A DNA stretch of 32,805 nt from Spirochaetaceae bacterium. Its GTDB lineage: Bacteria; Spirochaetota; Spirochaetia; DSM-27196; PWMO01. The stretch covers positions 1 to 32,805 of the forward strand of contig RECP01000032.1 of the NCBI GenBank assembly GCA_007693945.1, read 5' to 3'. Under the pieces are notes generated by a model. The model did not search any database. It was given only the letters and a program-made list of their open reading frames with translations, and had not been told where the DNA came from. The translations under genes and the position numbers were made by a program. The number at the start of each line of letters is the position of its first letter. Positions within the stretch are counted from its first letter, which is position 1. Of this stretch, positions 1 to 7,058 are shown in pieces.

Positions 1-44
1 TACCCGTTCTGTATTTTGTTTGATCAAATAGAGCTATAGCGTGC

Positions 45-53
45 GTTGAAAGG
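45..53. repeat. Target-site duplication, left copy
   Basis: GTTGAAAGG, repeated exactly at 1717-1725 on the other side of the insertion sequence. Confidence 0.88.
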
Positions 54-81
54 CAGCAATTCTAAATCTGGGGCGGGAGCG
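54..81 (+). repeat. IS left terminal inverted repeat
   Basis: 28 bp beginning CAGCAATTCTAAATCT. It matches the reverse complement of 1689-1716 with three mismatches (positions 6, 25 and 26 of the repeat). Confidence 0.9.
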
Positions 82-108
82 AGCCTTAATCGATAAATAA
101 ATATTGAC

Positions 109-137
109 TAGACAGTCAGCTACATTCAGGTTATGCT
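109..137 (+). promoter_or_regulatory. Candidate transposase promoter
   Basis: TAGACA (109-114), a 17-bp spacer, and TATGCT (132-137), inside the left end of the element. Transcription would start near 144, so the GTG at 144 would be almost leaderless. This favours translation from the ATG at 180, which has purine-rich AGGGGAGG (155-162) upstream. Confidence 0.5.
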
Positions 138-143
138 ATACAG

Positions 144-1466
144 GTGCGCCAGGGAGGGGAGGCACCAACATTTGAGCGGATGATCTCACAGCTTCGCTCG
201 GTAGTCGAGGCGTTTCCCGACAAGAGAACCGGAGCAAACACCCACTTCTCGATGAGCGATATCGCCCTGTCGGCCTTCTCGGTGTTCTTCACCCAGAGCG
301 AGTCGTTTCTGGATTTCCAGCGTCAGATCGGGCGGAACAACGGCAGACACAATCTGGCAAGCCTGTTCGGCGTGCGTGATGTTCCCAGTGATAATCACAT
401 CCGCAGCATGCTTGACGTGGTGCCGGCACAGATGGTGTATCCGATGTTCGACTGGATGCTCTGCGAGCTCGAGCAGCTCGATGAACTGGATCGATGGCGA
501 TCGATTGGCAATGATCTGCTTGTCACTCTTGACGGCACCGAGTACTACCGTAGCGCGAAGATCCACTGTCCTCGCTGTCGGGTAACCCATCACACCAATG
601 GCCAGGTTGATTACTCGCACCAGCTACTCTCGCCGGCGATCGTGAAGCCCGAGTGGCGCCGAGCGCTGGCGCTGGCACCGCAGTTCATCCGCGGTGAGGA
701 CGGGCAGACGAAAGCCGAGGGCGAGCTGACTGCGGCCAAGCGCTGGATCGGCAGCTGGGGCGAGTTTCTCAGTCCGTTGGGGGTGACCATCTGTGGCGAT
801 GACATCTACGCAAGTGAACCGTTTCTGCGCCTGCTCGGTGAGTACGAGCTGAACTACGTATGCGTGTGTAAACCGAAATCGCACAAATACTTAAGCGAAT
901 GTATCAACAGTCTTGCGGCCACAGGCGATGTGGATAGCACAAGCGTGGTGGTGCGCGAGGGCGGCAAGAAGCGCCGCATGAGCTACCGCTGGGTGCAGCA
1001 GGTGCCGCTGACCGGCTACCGTGATGCGCTGCTGGTTGACTGGGTGAGTGTTGAAGTTACCGATGACAGCGGCAAGCGGCTGTATTACAACAGCTTCATC
1101 ACCAATCATCGCGTGAGCGCAGAAACGGTAGCGGCGGTGGTTGCCGCCGGACGGGCACGATGGAAGGTAGAGAATGAAGACATCAACACGCTGAAGACCA
1201 AGGGGTATCACCTTGAGCACAACTTCGGCCACGGCAAGCAGCATCTGTGCGAGACGCTTGCAACGCTGAACATTCTGGCCTTCAGCGTGCATACGCTGCT
1301 TAACCTCTACGATGCGCGCTACGCGCTGTTGCGTCGCGAGCGCGGTCGTCGTACGCGGTTCTTCGGGGAGATCGGGACGCTGACCGGTTACATCTACTTC
1401 GAGAGCTGGCAGGCATTGTTGGGCTTCATGATCGAGCAGCTGCAACTGCCGGACCCCGGCGGCTAG
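144..1466 (+). CDS. DDE transposase of the insertion sequence
   Basis: Catalyses excision and integration of the surrounding element. The 440 residues contain a DDE-type layout: a first aspartate in LDGTEYY (about residues 130-136), a second in CGDDIYA (about 219-225), and a glutamate in RWKVENEDINTLKTKG, which fits the Y/R-E-K signature of IS4-like transposases. A CPRCRVTH segment near 142 could bind zinc. The reading frame is uninterrupted, so the enzyme is probably functional. The start is uncertain: GTG at 144 gives the full ORF but lies at the predicted transcription start and has no upstream Shine-Dalgarno, whereas ATG at 180 follows a purine-rich stretch at 155-162, although 17 bp away. 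A short hairpin (1455-1471) overlaps the stop codon. IS4 versus the ISDol1-type ISNCY group cannot be settled by eye. Confidence 0.88.
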   Translation: MRQGGEAPTFERMISQLRSVVEAFPDKRTGANTHFSMSDIALSAFSVFFTQSESFLDFQRQIGRNNGRHNLASLFGVRDVPSDNHIRSMLDVVPAQMVYPMFDWMLCELEQLDELDRWRSIGNDLLVTLDGTEYYRSAKIHCPRCRVTHHTNGQVDYSHQLLSPAIVKPEWRRALALAPQFIRGEDGQTKAEGELTAAKRWIGSWGEFLSPLGVTICGDDIYASEPFLRLLGEYELNYVCVCKPKSHKYLSECINSLAATGDVDSTSVVVREGGKKRRMSYRWVQQVPLTGYRDALLVDWVSVEVTDDSGKRLYYNSFITNHRVSAETVAAVVAAGRARWKVENEDINTLKTKGYHLEHNFGHGKQHLCETLATLNILAFSVHTLLNLYDARYALLRRERGRRTRFFGEIGTLTGYIYFESWQALLGFMIEQLQLPDPGG

Positions 1467-1688
1467 CCGGGAGCAAACCTGCCTCCAAGAATGGACCGCC
1501 TCTGCCGTGCTTCACAGCGCAATGGCCACACCAGCGAACCGCCTGCTGCGGCGTTGGTGCGCTTTCTCGGGTGCACCGGCGCCACGAGTGTAACACGGCG
1601 GCTTCAAACTGCTTGTGTGCCGCAGCGATCTCGGTCGTCTCGCTCGCAACTCGACTCATCTCGCCTGCAACCCAAAGCGTGCCAACCC

Positions 1689-1716
1689 CGTCCCCGCCCC
1701 AGATTTAGAACTGCTG
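1689..1716 (-). repeat. IS right terminal inverted repeat
   Basis: Read on the minus strand it begins CAGCAGTTCTAAATCT and pairs with the left repeat at 54-81, 25 of 28 identical. Confidence 0.9.
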
Positions 1717-1725
1717 GTTGAAAGG
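1717..1725. repeat. Target-site duplication, right copy
   Basis: GTTGAAAGG, identical to 45-53. It contains TTGAAA, which resembles a -35 box, so the duplication may have copied part of a promoter for the downstream protease gene. No well-spaced -10 supports this. Confidence 0.88.
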
Positions 1726-1757
1726 CACGCTTCTTGCAGAAGTATGCATAGAGGTAT

Positions 1758-2669
1758 ATGATGAGTGGTGCTGAACTGGCGCGAGAACGAACAAAGACCG
1801 CGCTGCAGACGGCTGCAATCGGCATTGCGCTGGCCGCGCTGGTGCTGACGGTTGGTTTTGCCGTCCTGGGGCGGACCGGACTGGTTGTCATAGCTGTTGC
1901 GGTCGGGTTGAGCCTGGTGCAATCGACGCGAGTTTCGCTGCAGATGCGTCCTGCCGATGCCGCCGAGCTGCGCTACGCCGATGCGCCCTGGCTATTCGAT
2001 CTCATCGATGATCTGTGCCGTCGCGCCGGCATCGCGGTACCGCCGCGAATCTACTACAGTCGGTCCCCGCTGATGAACGCCATGACCTTCGGAGTCGCTG
2101 ACGATACCTCGATCCTTCTGACCGCCGGCGTGGTGAACAGCCTTTCGCGGCGCGAACTGGCGGGCGTTGTGGCTCATGAGGTGGCGCACATCCGCAACAA
2201 CGACCTGCAGCTCTTCCGCATAGCGGAACTGGCACGCGTCACAACGCACCTTGTGGCCCAGATCGGGTGGTTCTCGCTGTTGCTGTTCTTCCCGCTGTGG
2301 GCCTTCTCGGGCGCCGTGGTTCCCGGACGTCTGCTGCTGCTGCTGTTTGCCGCACCGCTGGTAAGTATCCTGCTGCAACTGGCGCTCTTCCGGACGCGCG
2401 AGTTTGCCGCCGACGCTACGGCGGCTGGTTTGACCAATGACCCGCTGGGGCTGGCCTCTGCGCTGCGTAAGATCGATGCCGGCGGACGATCGCTTTTCGA
2501 GCAGCTGTTTCCAGTTTCGCGCGCTGATCAGCGTTCGCTGTTTCGCACGCACCCGCCGACACCCGCGCGCATCCGCCGCCTGACGGCACTGGCGGGGGCG
2601 GACAATCGGCAAGCTGCGGCGCGGCGCTGGTGGGGCTCATCGCAGCCCGGACTGTACCGGTTCTTCTGA
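1758..2669 (+). CDS. htpX: HtpX-like M48 family membrane zinc metalloprotease
   Basis: Probable membrane-embedded protease for quality control of misfolded or damaged membrane proteins, as known for HtpX. At 303 residues it is close to the usual length of about 290. Two hydrophobic segments (about 17-35 and 38-55) open the protein. The zinc site HEVAH is at 140-144, with the third ligand in REFAADA (glutamate near 215). Two further membrane segments (about 168-210) lie between these motifs, which is the HtpX topology. Two adjacent ATGs (1758 and 1761) are possible starts, preceded by a weak AGAGG. The insertion sequence ends 41 bp upstream and probably separated the gene from its former upstream region. 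The aminopeptidase gene follows after 44 bp and may be co-transcribed. Other M48 subfamilies are possible, but the layout fits HtpX best. Confidence 0.85.
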   Translation: MMSGAELARERTKTALQTAAIGIALAALVLTVGFAVLGRTGLVVIAVAVGLSLVQSTRVSLQMRPADAAELRYADAPWLFDLIDDLCRRAGIAVPPRIYYSRSPLMNAMTFGVADDTSILLTAGVVNSLSRRELAGVVAHEVAHIRNNDLQLFRIAELARVTTHLVAQIGWFSLLLFFPLWAFSGAVVPGRLLLLLFAAPLVSILLQLALFRTREFAADATAAGLTNDPLGLASALRKIDAGGRSLFEQLFPVSRADQRSLFRTHPPTPARIRRLTALAGADNRQAAARRWWGSSQPGLYRFF

Positions 2670-2713
2670 GCGCTTCTTGTAGCGCCGCGACGGATATAGT
2701 AGGGTGGGTTCTC

Positions 2714-4021
2714 ATGAAGCAGGCATTGTTCGGCTTTCTGGACGCCACTCCTACCGCGCTGCACACCGCGTGCGAGCTGGTACGAGTGCTCTCGGAGCAC
2801 GGGTTTCGGCGCCTGGATGAGCGCGAACGCTGGGACGTGCGGTCCGGTGAGCGCTACCTGCTGGTGCGCGGGGCAAGCGTCGTGGCGTGGATTCAGGGGC
2901 AGCGGGCCGCGGCGGAGGCCGGTTTTCGCATTGCCGTCGCGCACACCGACAGTCCGGGGCTCAAGCTCAAGCACTCTGCGGCGCGCAATCAGGACGGCTA
3001 CCTGGTTGCCCCGGTTGAGGTCTACGGTTCGCCGATCGTATCCACGTGGCTCGACCGCGACCTGACAATTGCCGGTTCGCTGACCGTCGCTCCACAGGCT
3101 GCGCCGCAAGCGCGTGACCGAGCCGCGTTGCGTCCCGCGGCGGTTCCGTTTCGGCTTTCAGGTGCCTGCGCGGTCATTCCCAACCTGGCGATTCACCTCA
3201 ACCGTACGATCAACGACGGCTTTGCCTATAACATGCACGACCATCTGCACGCCATCCTCGGTATTGCCGGTAACGGTGAATCGCAGAGCGAGCCGTCCAT
3301 GACCGTCCTGCAAGCTGTAGCCGGCTGTGCCGGCGTTGAGGCGGATCAGGTTCTGCTCGCGGAGCTCTATTTGTGCGATACCCAACCGGCCGCGCTGACG
3401 GGTCTGTCGGGCGAACTGCTCAGTGCGTCGCGTCTGGATAACCGGGCCGGTTGTTTCACGGTATGCGATGCGCTCTGCAACAGCGGTGCCGGAGACGCAA
3501 CCGCCATGGGTGTCTTCTTCGATCACGAAGAGATCGGCAGTCGCAGCTGGGCCGGAGCAGACTCGGTACTGTTGCGCCACGCCATCGAGCGTATCGTGGG
3601 TGCAACGGATGGTTCGACGGAGGCCCGTTACCGTGCCGCTGCGGCTTCCTGCATTATATCCAACGATGCCGCCAATGCGCTGCACCCCAGTTATCGCGAC
3701 AAGCATGACCGCGCTTACGCGCCGATTCTGGGCGGGGGACCAGTGCTCAAGAGTGATGCCAATCAGCGCTACGCGACTGTGCCGGAACTGAGTGCGCTGT
3801 TTGCGCAGCTCTGCAGAGAGAGCGGGTGTACGATGCAGCAGCTGGTCAGCCGCGCAGACATGCGACCCGGCAGTACCGTGGGACCGTTCAGTGCGGCCCA
3901 AACCGGCATTGCCGCCATAGACGTGGGCATACCGCTGCTGGCGATGCACAGCATGCGCGAGACGGCAGCGCTGACCGATGTGACGGCGTTACGCGACGTA
4001 CTGCTGCGCTACTTCCGGTGA
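2714..4021 (+). CDS. apeB: M18 family aspartyl aminopeptidase (ApeB-like)
   Basis: Cytosolic metallo-aminopeptidase that removes N-terminal residues, typically acidic ones, from peptides. The 435-residue length is normal for M18. The complete dinuclear metal site is visible: AHTDSPG (His77, Asp79), RLDNRAG (Asp242, bridging), DHEEIGS (catalytic Glu272 and ligand Glu273), SNDAA (Asp318) and MHSMRE (His412). I chose ATG 2714 rather than the longer frame from 2630 because the extra residues overlap the end of the protease gene, do not resemble the family, and AGGGTGGG lies just upstream (2701-2708). Together with the adjacent HtpX-like protease it may form a small proteolysis unit. No anomalies are seen. 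Confidence 0.93.
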   Translation: MKQALFGFLDATPTALHTACELVRVLSEHGFRRLDERERWDVRSGERYLLVRGASVVAWIQGQRAAAEAGFRIAVAHTDSPGLKLKHSAARNQDGYLVAPVEVYGSPIVSTWLDRDLTIAGSLTVAPQAAPQARDRAALRPAAVPFRLSGACAVIPNLAIHLNRTINDGFAYNMHDHLHAILGIAGNGESQSEPSMTVLQAVAGCAGVEADQVLLAELYLCDTQPAALTGLSGELLSASRLDNRAGCFTVCDALCNSGAGDATAMGVFFDHEEIGSRSWAGADSVLLRHAIERIVGATDGSTEARYRAAAASCIISNDAANALHPSYRDKHDRAYAPILGGGPVLKSDANQRYATVPELSALFAQLCRESGCTMQQLVSRADMRPGSTVGPFSAAQTGIAAIDVGIPLLAMHSMRETAALTDVTALRDVLLRYFR

Positions 4022-4146
4022 GTTGCGCTCCCGATGACAGACCCACGGCCCACGGCCGGCCCACAGGCCGCGGCACGGGCGGTTGGGTACTCGCAGGACC
4101 GTTGCGGCGGCAGGTGAACCCCGGACGGCTGTTCGCCGGCGCCCGC

Positions 4147-4194
4147 TCAACCGGTTTTCGACCGGCTTCCGGCCGAGCGGCTTCCGGCCGGTTG
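4147..4194. repeat. Tandem 13-mer enclosed by an inverted repeat
   Basis: CGGCTTCCGGCCG occurs twice (4163-4175 and 4178-4190). The pair is bracketed by TCAACCGG (4147-4154) and CCGGTTGA (4187-4194), so the region can fold into a strong stem. It sits immediately upstream of, and overlaps, the -35 box of the GAF-protein promoter. It may terminate aminopeptidase transcription or be an operator. There is no T-run. The rest of 4022-4266 holds only GC-rich sequence. Confidence 0.55.
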
Positions 4195-4220
4195 AAAGAT
4201 CGCAACGATTACGCTATCCT
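4192..4220 (+). promoter_or_regulatory. Sigma-70-like promoter for the GAF protein
   Basis: TTGAAA (4192-4197), 17-bp spacer, TATCCT (4215-4220), 46 bp upstream of the chosen ATG. The -35 overlaps the end of the inverted repeat at 4147-4194. Confidence 0.65.
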
Positions 4221-4266
4221 GCGTCGATCATGTAAAAAACTGGGGTTTAGCGAGGTTATACCGGAT

Positions 4267-5403
4267 ATGAGTTTACAATCGCGCAAGTCTGCCGGTCTGG
4301 ACCAGGTCATGACTGAGGTGCTCAATGCTCATCGTGCACTACTTCTGTCTGATGATCTGTCTGCTGCGGTGATGAGCGTACTTGGCAAGGTCGGGGCGGC
4401 AGCCGGGGTTGACCGGGTCTACATCTTTGAGATCCACAACGGCAGCGGCGTCGCGCTGGCCAGCCAGCGCTATGAATGGGTGGCCGACGGGATCGCGCCC
4501 CAACTCGCCAATCACGACCTGCAGAATCTGCCGCTGCGCGAGGCCGGTTATTCGCGCTGGCTGGACAGCTTTCTGGCGTTCCGGCCGGTTTACGGCAATA
4601 TCTCCGAGTTCCCTGAAACCGAGCGTCCAACGCTGCGTGACCAGGGTATCCTGTCGCTGCTCATACTGCCGGTTTTTGTTTCGGGAACACTGTGGGGCTT
4701 TGTCGGGTTTGATGACTGTACGTGTCAGCGTGCATGGTGTGACGCCGAGCTCGACCTGCTGTTTGCGCTGACAATCACGTTGGGTCAGGTGCTTTGCACG
4801 TCGCAGAAGTCCGACGCCGACGCTGCCGCGGTTGCGTCGATCAGCCTTGTGGGCAGCATGCTGACGGTGCACGCGGCTACGCTCAGCGAGACCCCGATGG
4901 ACGCTCTGGTCGAGCGGACCCGTGCGCGCCTCGGTGCCACCGTCGGCGTGCATCGTTACTTTGCTGAGCACGGCTGCGGCAGCAGCGTCAACGCGCGGCA
5001 GCTATTCGACTTCCTGCTCGCACATTTCAGCGACATTCATTCCTGTTCCCGTGATCAGGCGGCGGCACGCAGGATAGACATCGAGATCGCGCCGTTGGAG
5101 GTAGCGGTGTCGGTGGCGCTGAACCTGGTGATGATTGTGACCGAGGTTGTTGCGACGCTCTCGGAACGCTGTGAAGAGGGCGCGCAGGAAGGGCCGCCGC
5201 CGGCGGACGTTCTGACTATCAGCCTGGCAGCGGAACAGCGGCGCGCGGCGCTGGTCATCAGCGCGCGCGGCAACTGCGGGGTGCCGCAGCCGCTTGACGG
5301 CATGGCCCACATGATGCTGCGACAGCTGATCGAGAAGCTGAACGCCACGCTTGGTTCAATCAGGAACGAAGGCGAGCTGTTGCGGCTCTGCGTTCCGCTG
5401 TAA
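4267..5403 (+). CDS. GAF sensor protein with degenerate histidine-kinase-like tail
   Basis: Probable cytosolic signalling protein; no membrane segment or signal peptide. Residues about 15-172 read as a GAF domain (VYIFEIHNG, a central variable region, then LLILPVFVSGTLWGFVGFDD). Residues about 185-378 follow the order of a HisKA_2/HATPase module: a helix resembling the dimerisation segment, a segment aligning with the usual ALGLIVNELVTNA (here LNLVMIVTEVVATLS), and a closing LRQLIEKLNATLGSI...LRLCVPL. The key residues are missing: no H-box histidine is seen in the expected place, the N-box asparagine is replaced by Thr292, and the DNGxG loop is replaced by ARGNCGVPQ. It is therefore unlikely to be an active kinase. 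I chose ATG 4267 because the domain begins there and a promoter lies just upstream; the frame is open back to 3826, but that overlaps the aminopeptidase. The ligand is unknown. Confidence 0.75.
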   Translation: MSLQSRKSAGLDQVMTEVLNAHRALLLSDDLSAAVMSVLGKVGAAAGVDRVYIFEIHNGSGVALASQRYEWVADGIAPQLANHDLQNLPLREAGYSRWLDSFLAFRPVYGNISEFPETERPTLRDQGILSLLILPVFVSGTLWGFVGFDDCTCQRAWCDAELDLLFALTITLGQVLCTSQKSDADAAAVASISLVGSMLTVHAATLSETPMDALVERTRARLGATVGVHRYFAEHGCGSSVNARQLFDFLLAHFSDIHSCSRDQAAARRIDIEIAPLEVAVSVALNLVMIVTEVVATLSERCEEGAQEGPPPADVLTISLAAEQRRAALVISARGNCGVPQPLDGMAHMMLRQLIEKLNATLGSIRNEGELLRLCVPL

Positions 5404-5446
5404 CGCGGCGCGAGTGCCGAGTCCTCCGCACGGCCGCAGAGAGCAA

Positions 5447-5471
5447 AACGCCCCGCAAGCAGCGGGGCGTT
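5447..5471 (-). terminator. Rho-independent terminator for tRNA-Asn
   Basis: A perfect 10-bp stem, AACGCCCCGC and GCGGGGCGTT, with a 5-nt loop. On the minus strand it is followed by further Ts, as expected for a terminator 28 bp after the tRNA. It may also stop plus-strand transcription of the GAF gene, which ends 43 bp upstream. Confidence 0.85.
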
Positions 5472-5498
5472 CCTTGCCTGCCCGACAGGGGGCACAAG

Positions 5499-5571
5499 CT
5501 CCCCCGGTTGGACTCGAACCAACGACTTGGTGGTTAACAGCCACCCGCTCTACCAGCTGAGCTACAGGGGA
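5499..5571 (-). tRNA. trnN: tRNA-Asn (anticodon GTT)
   Basis: On the minus strand a 73-nt cloverleaf starts TCCCCTGTAGCTCAG. The anticodon arm is GGTGG-CTGTTAA-CCACC, giving anticodon GTT. The T arm is GTTGG-TTCGAGT-CCAAC, and the acceptor strands TCCCCTG and CGGGGGA pair with one G-T wobble. The discriminator is G and CCA is not encoded, so it must be added after transcription. Confidence 0.97.
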
Positions 5572-5589
5572 GTATCAAAACCGTCCCCT

Positions 5590-5618
5590 AACGTAGCCCA
5601 ACGCACCGCAAGTGTCAA
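5590..5618 (-). promoter_or_regulatory. tRNA-Asn promoter
   Basis: On the minus strand TTGACA (5613-5618), 17-bp spacer, TACGTT (5590-5595), ending 18 bp upstream of the mature tRNA 5' end. It lies in the gap after amrS, so the tRNA has its own transcription unit. Confidence 0.85.
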
Positions 5619-5634
5619 GTGCCCGTCGGCCCCC

Positions 5635-6636
5635 TCAGCCGCCCGCCGAATCCGCGGCGGCAGCGGTCACAACCGCGATCGGCGTGCCGCAGGCAATGCA
5701 GTTGCGGCCCGCGAGACCTGCACTGCACACGTGGTAGCCGCTGCGCTCAATGAGGCGCCGGCCGCAGGCCGGGCAATCGGTATGATTGGCGCCCGAAACG
5801 TTGCCGCTGTAGACAAAGGCCAGGTGGCGGCGGGCAACGGCGGCCAGGCGCTCGATGGTTGCGGGACTCGTCGACTCGGTGACGTAGCGATAGGCCGGAT
5901 AGTATGCCGAAAGATGGTACGGTATGGTCGGACGAAGGTCGGCGATGAAGCGCGCCATGGCCTCAATCTCTGCAGAGCCGTCGTTCTTGCCGGGAATCAC
6001 CAGCGTGGTGATCTCGAGGTGACAGTGTGCGGCGGCAATGCGGATGGCTTCCTTGACGCTCGCCAGATCCCCGGCAAGCTCACGGCGATAGAACTGTTCG
6101 TTGAAGCTCTTGAGATCGATATTGGTGCCGTCCATGGCGCAGAAGAGTTCCTCAGCCGGCTCAGGATTGACCTGGCCCGAGGTGACCAGAACGTTCTGCA
6201 GTCCGTGACGGCGTGCCAGACGGGCACTTTCGAGCACGAACTCGATATGAATGATCGGTTCGTTGTAGGTGTAGGCGATGCCGATCGAGCCGCTGTCGCG
6301 CGCCGCCGCAACCAGCTGCTCCGGCGATATCCGGCGGGTCCTGGCGCTGGTTGACTGCGATATGCGGTAGTTCTGGCAGAACGGGCAACGCAGGGGGCAA
6401 CCCACAAACCCTATCGAGAGGATCTCACTGCCGGGGTAGAAGTGGTACAGCGGCTTCTTCTCAATTGGATCAACCGCCAGCGCCGAAGCGCCGCCGTAGT
6501 AGGGCAGGTTGAGCTCTCCACCACTGTTGAGGCGTACACCGCACAGTCCGGACGAGCCCTCGCGGATGGCGCAGTTGTGCGGGCAGAGGGTGCAGTGAAT
6601 ACGGTTGTTCTGTTGCCGATAGAATCGGGCGGTCAC
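5635..6636 (-). CDS. amrS: AmmeMemoRadiSam-type radical SAM enzyme
   Basis: Radical SAM protein of the family related to pyruvate formate-lyase activating enzymes and named for its usual partners AMMECR1 and MEMO1; the substrate is not established. The 333 residues open with a cysteine cluster (Cys15, Cys18, Cys22, Cys32). The [4Fe-4S]/SAM motif CPLRCPFC places CxxxCxxC at 80, 84 and 87. YTYNEP and NIDLKSF are typical family segments. A zinc-ribbon-like tail carries two CxxC pairs (CPACG and CIACG), which is long for the family. The start is a GTG at 6636, 5 bp after the stop of the small gene upstream, so the two are almost certainly one operon. No MEMO1 or AMMECR1 homologue is seen in the window. 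Confidence 0.88.
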   Translation of the reverse strand: MTARFYRQQNNRIHCTLCPHNCAIREGSSGLCGVRLNSGGELNLPYYGGASALAVDPIEKKPLYHFYPGSEILSIGFVGCPLRCPFCQNYRISQSTSARTRRISPEQLVAAARDSGSIGIAYTYNEPIIHIEFVLESARLARRHGLQNVLVTSGQVNPEPAEELFCAMDGTNIDLKSFNEQFYRRELAGDLASVKEAIRIAAAHCHLEITTLVIPGKNDGSAEIEAMARFIADLRPTIPYHLSAYYPAYRYVTESTSPATIERLAAVARRHLAFVYSGNVSGANHTDCPACGRRLIERSGYHVCSAGLAGRNCIACGTPIAVVTAAAADSAGG

Positions 6637-6641
6637 GGAAC

Positions 6642-6971
6642 TCAGTGCGATACCCGTTTGACGCGAAACGGCTCCATGCGCAGTCCGACGCTCTCATGCC
6701 TGATCCACAGCCGTACGATCTGCAGATTGTCACCCTGTTCGGTGACTATACTGCGCAACTCTTCCGCGTGCATCACGTCGGAGATCAGGAACTCCAGCAT
6801 AAGGTGCGGATTCTCGAGCGGTGACGGTACCAGCAGAATACGGTGTGAATCATAGGGGTGCTTGCGTGGAGCACCTTCAAATGGCGTACTCTTGCCCTGA
6901 TAGGCCTCGCTGGAAGCGTAGCGGACGATATCGTGAGCGGGGAGACTCTCGAGGTACCGGGTAGCGCTCAT
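6642..6971 (-). CDS. Small unknown protein co-transcribed with amrS
   Basis: I do not recognise this 109-residue protein. It has no signal peptide, membrane segment or cysteine cluster and looks like a soluble mixed alpha/beta domain (LMLEFLISDVMHAEELRSIV, then IVRLWIRHESVGLRMEPF). It ends 5 bp before amrS and shares its promoter, so it may help or regulate the radical SAM enzyme; that is inference from position only. ATG 6971 is the only reasonable start, since no other ATG, GTG or TTG occurs early in the frame. A near-perfect promoter ends 6 bp before it and there is no Shine-Dalgarno, so the mRNA is probably leaderless. Confidence 0.72.
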   Translation of the reverse strand: MSATRYLESLPAHDIVRYASSEAYQGKSTPFEGAPRKHPYDSHRILLVPSPLENPHLMLEFLISDVMHAEELRSIVTEQGDNLQIVRLWIRHESVGLRMEPFRVKRVSH

Positions 6972-6977
6972 GGGAAA

Positions 6978-7006
6978 AGTGTAGGCCGACTGTCACCGGC
7001 TGTCAA
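6978..7006 (-). promoter_or_regulatory. Strong promoter for the amrS operon, predicting a leaderless mRNA
   Basis: On the minus strand TTGACA (7001-7006), 17-bp spacer, TACACT (6978-6983). Only TTTCCC separates the -10 from ATG 6971, so transcription should start at or next to the A of the start codon. Confidence 0.85.
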
Positions 7007-7058
7007 CTGATAGCAGAGTGGTGCCGAAATTGTTGTCCGATCTGACGCGCCGCTTCAC

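Larger units (their letters stand above)
54..1716 (+). mobile_element. Complete IS4/ISNCY-like insertion sequence, 1663 bp
   Basis: Both ends can be read directly. The left end (54-81) and the reverse complement of the right end (1689-1716) match at 25 of 28 positions, both beginning CAGCA. They are flanked by the direct repeat GTTGAAAGG (45-53 and 1717-1725), a 9-bp target duplication. Because the element and the right flank both start with CA, the duplication could be read as up to 11 bp, but only the 9-bp reading aligns the inverted repeats. One long transposase gene fills 144-1466. The 250 bp between its stop and the right end hold no recognisable gene. The intact ends, intact ORF and perfect duplication suggest a recent insertion. 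The family call rests on the transposase motifs and target length only. Confidence 0.9.

Noticed and set aside
1..44. Promoter upstream of the insertion
   Set aside because: AT-rich sequence with a TTTGATCAAA palindrome, but no -35/-10 pair with acceptable spacing.
5404..5446. Short GC-rich stretch as a separate small gene
   Set aside because: ORFs overlapping here run through the terminator and tRNA-Asn and have no ribosome binding site or family resemblance.
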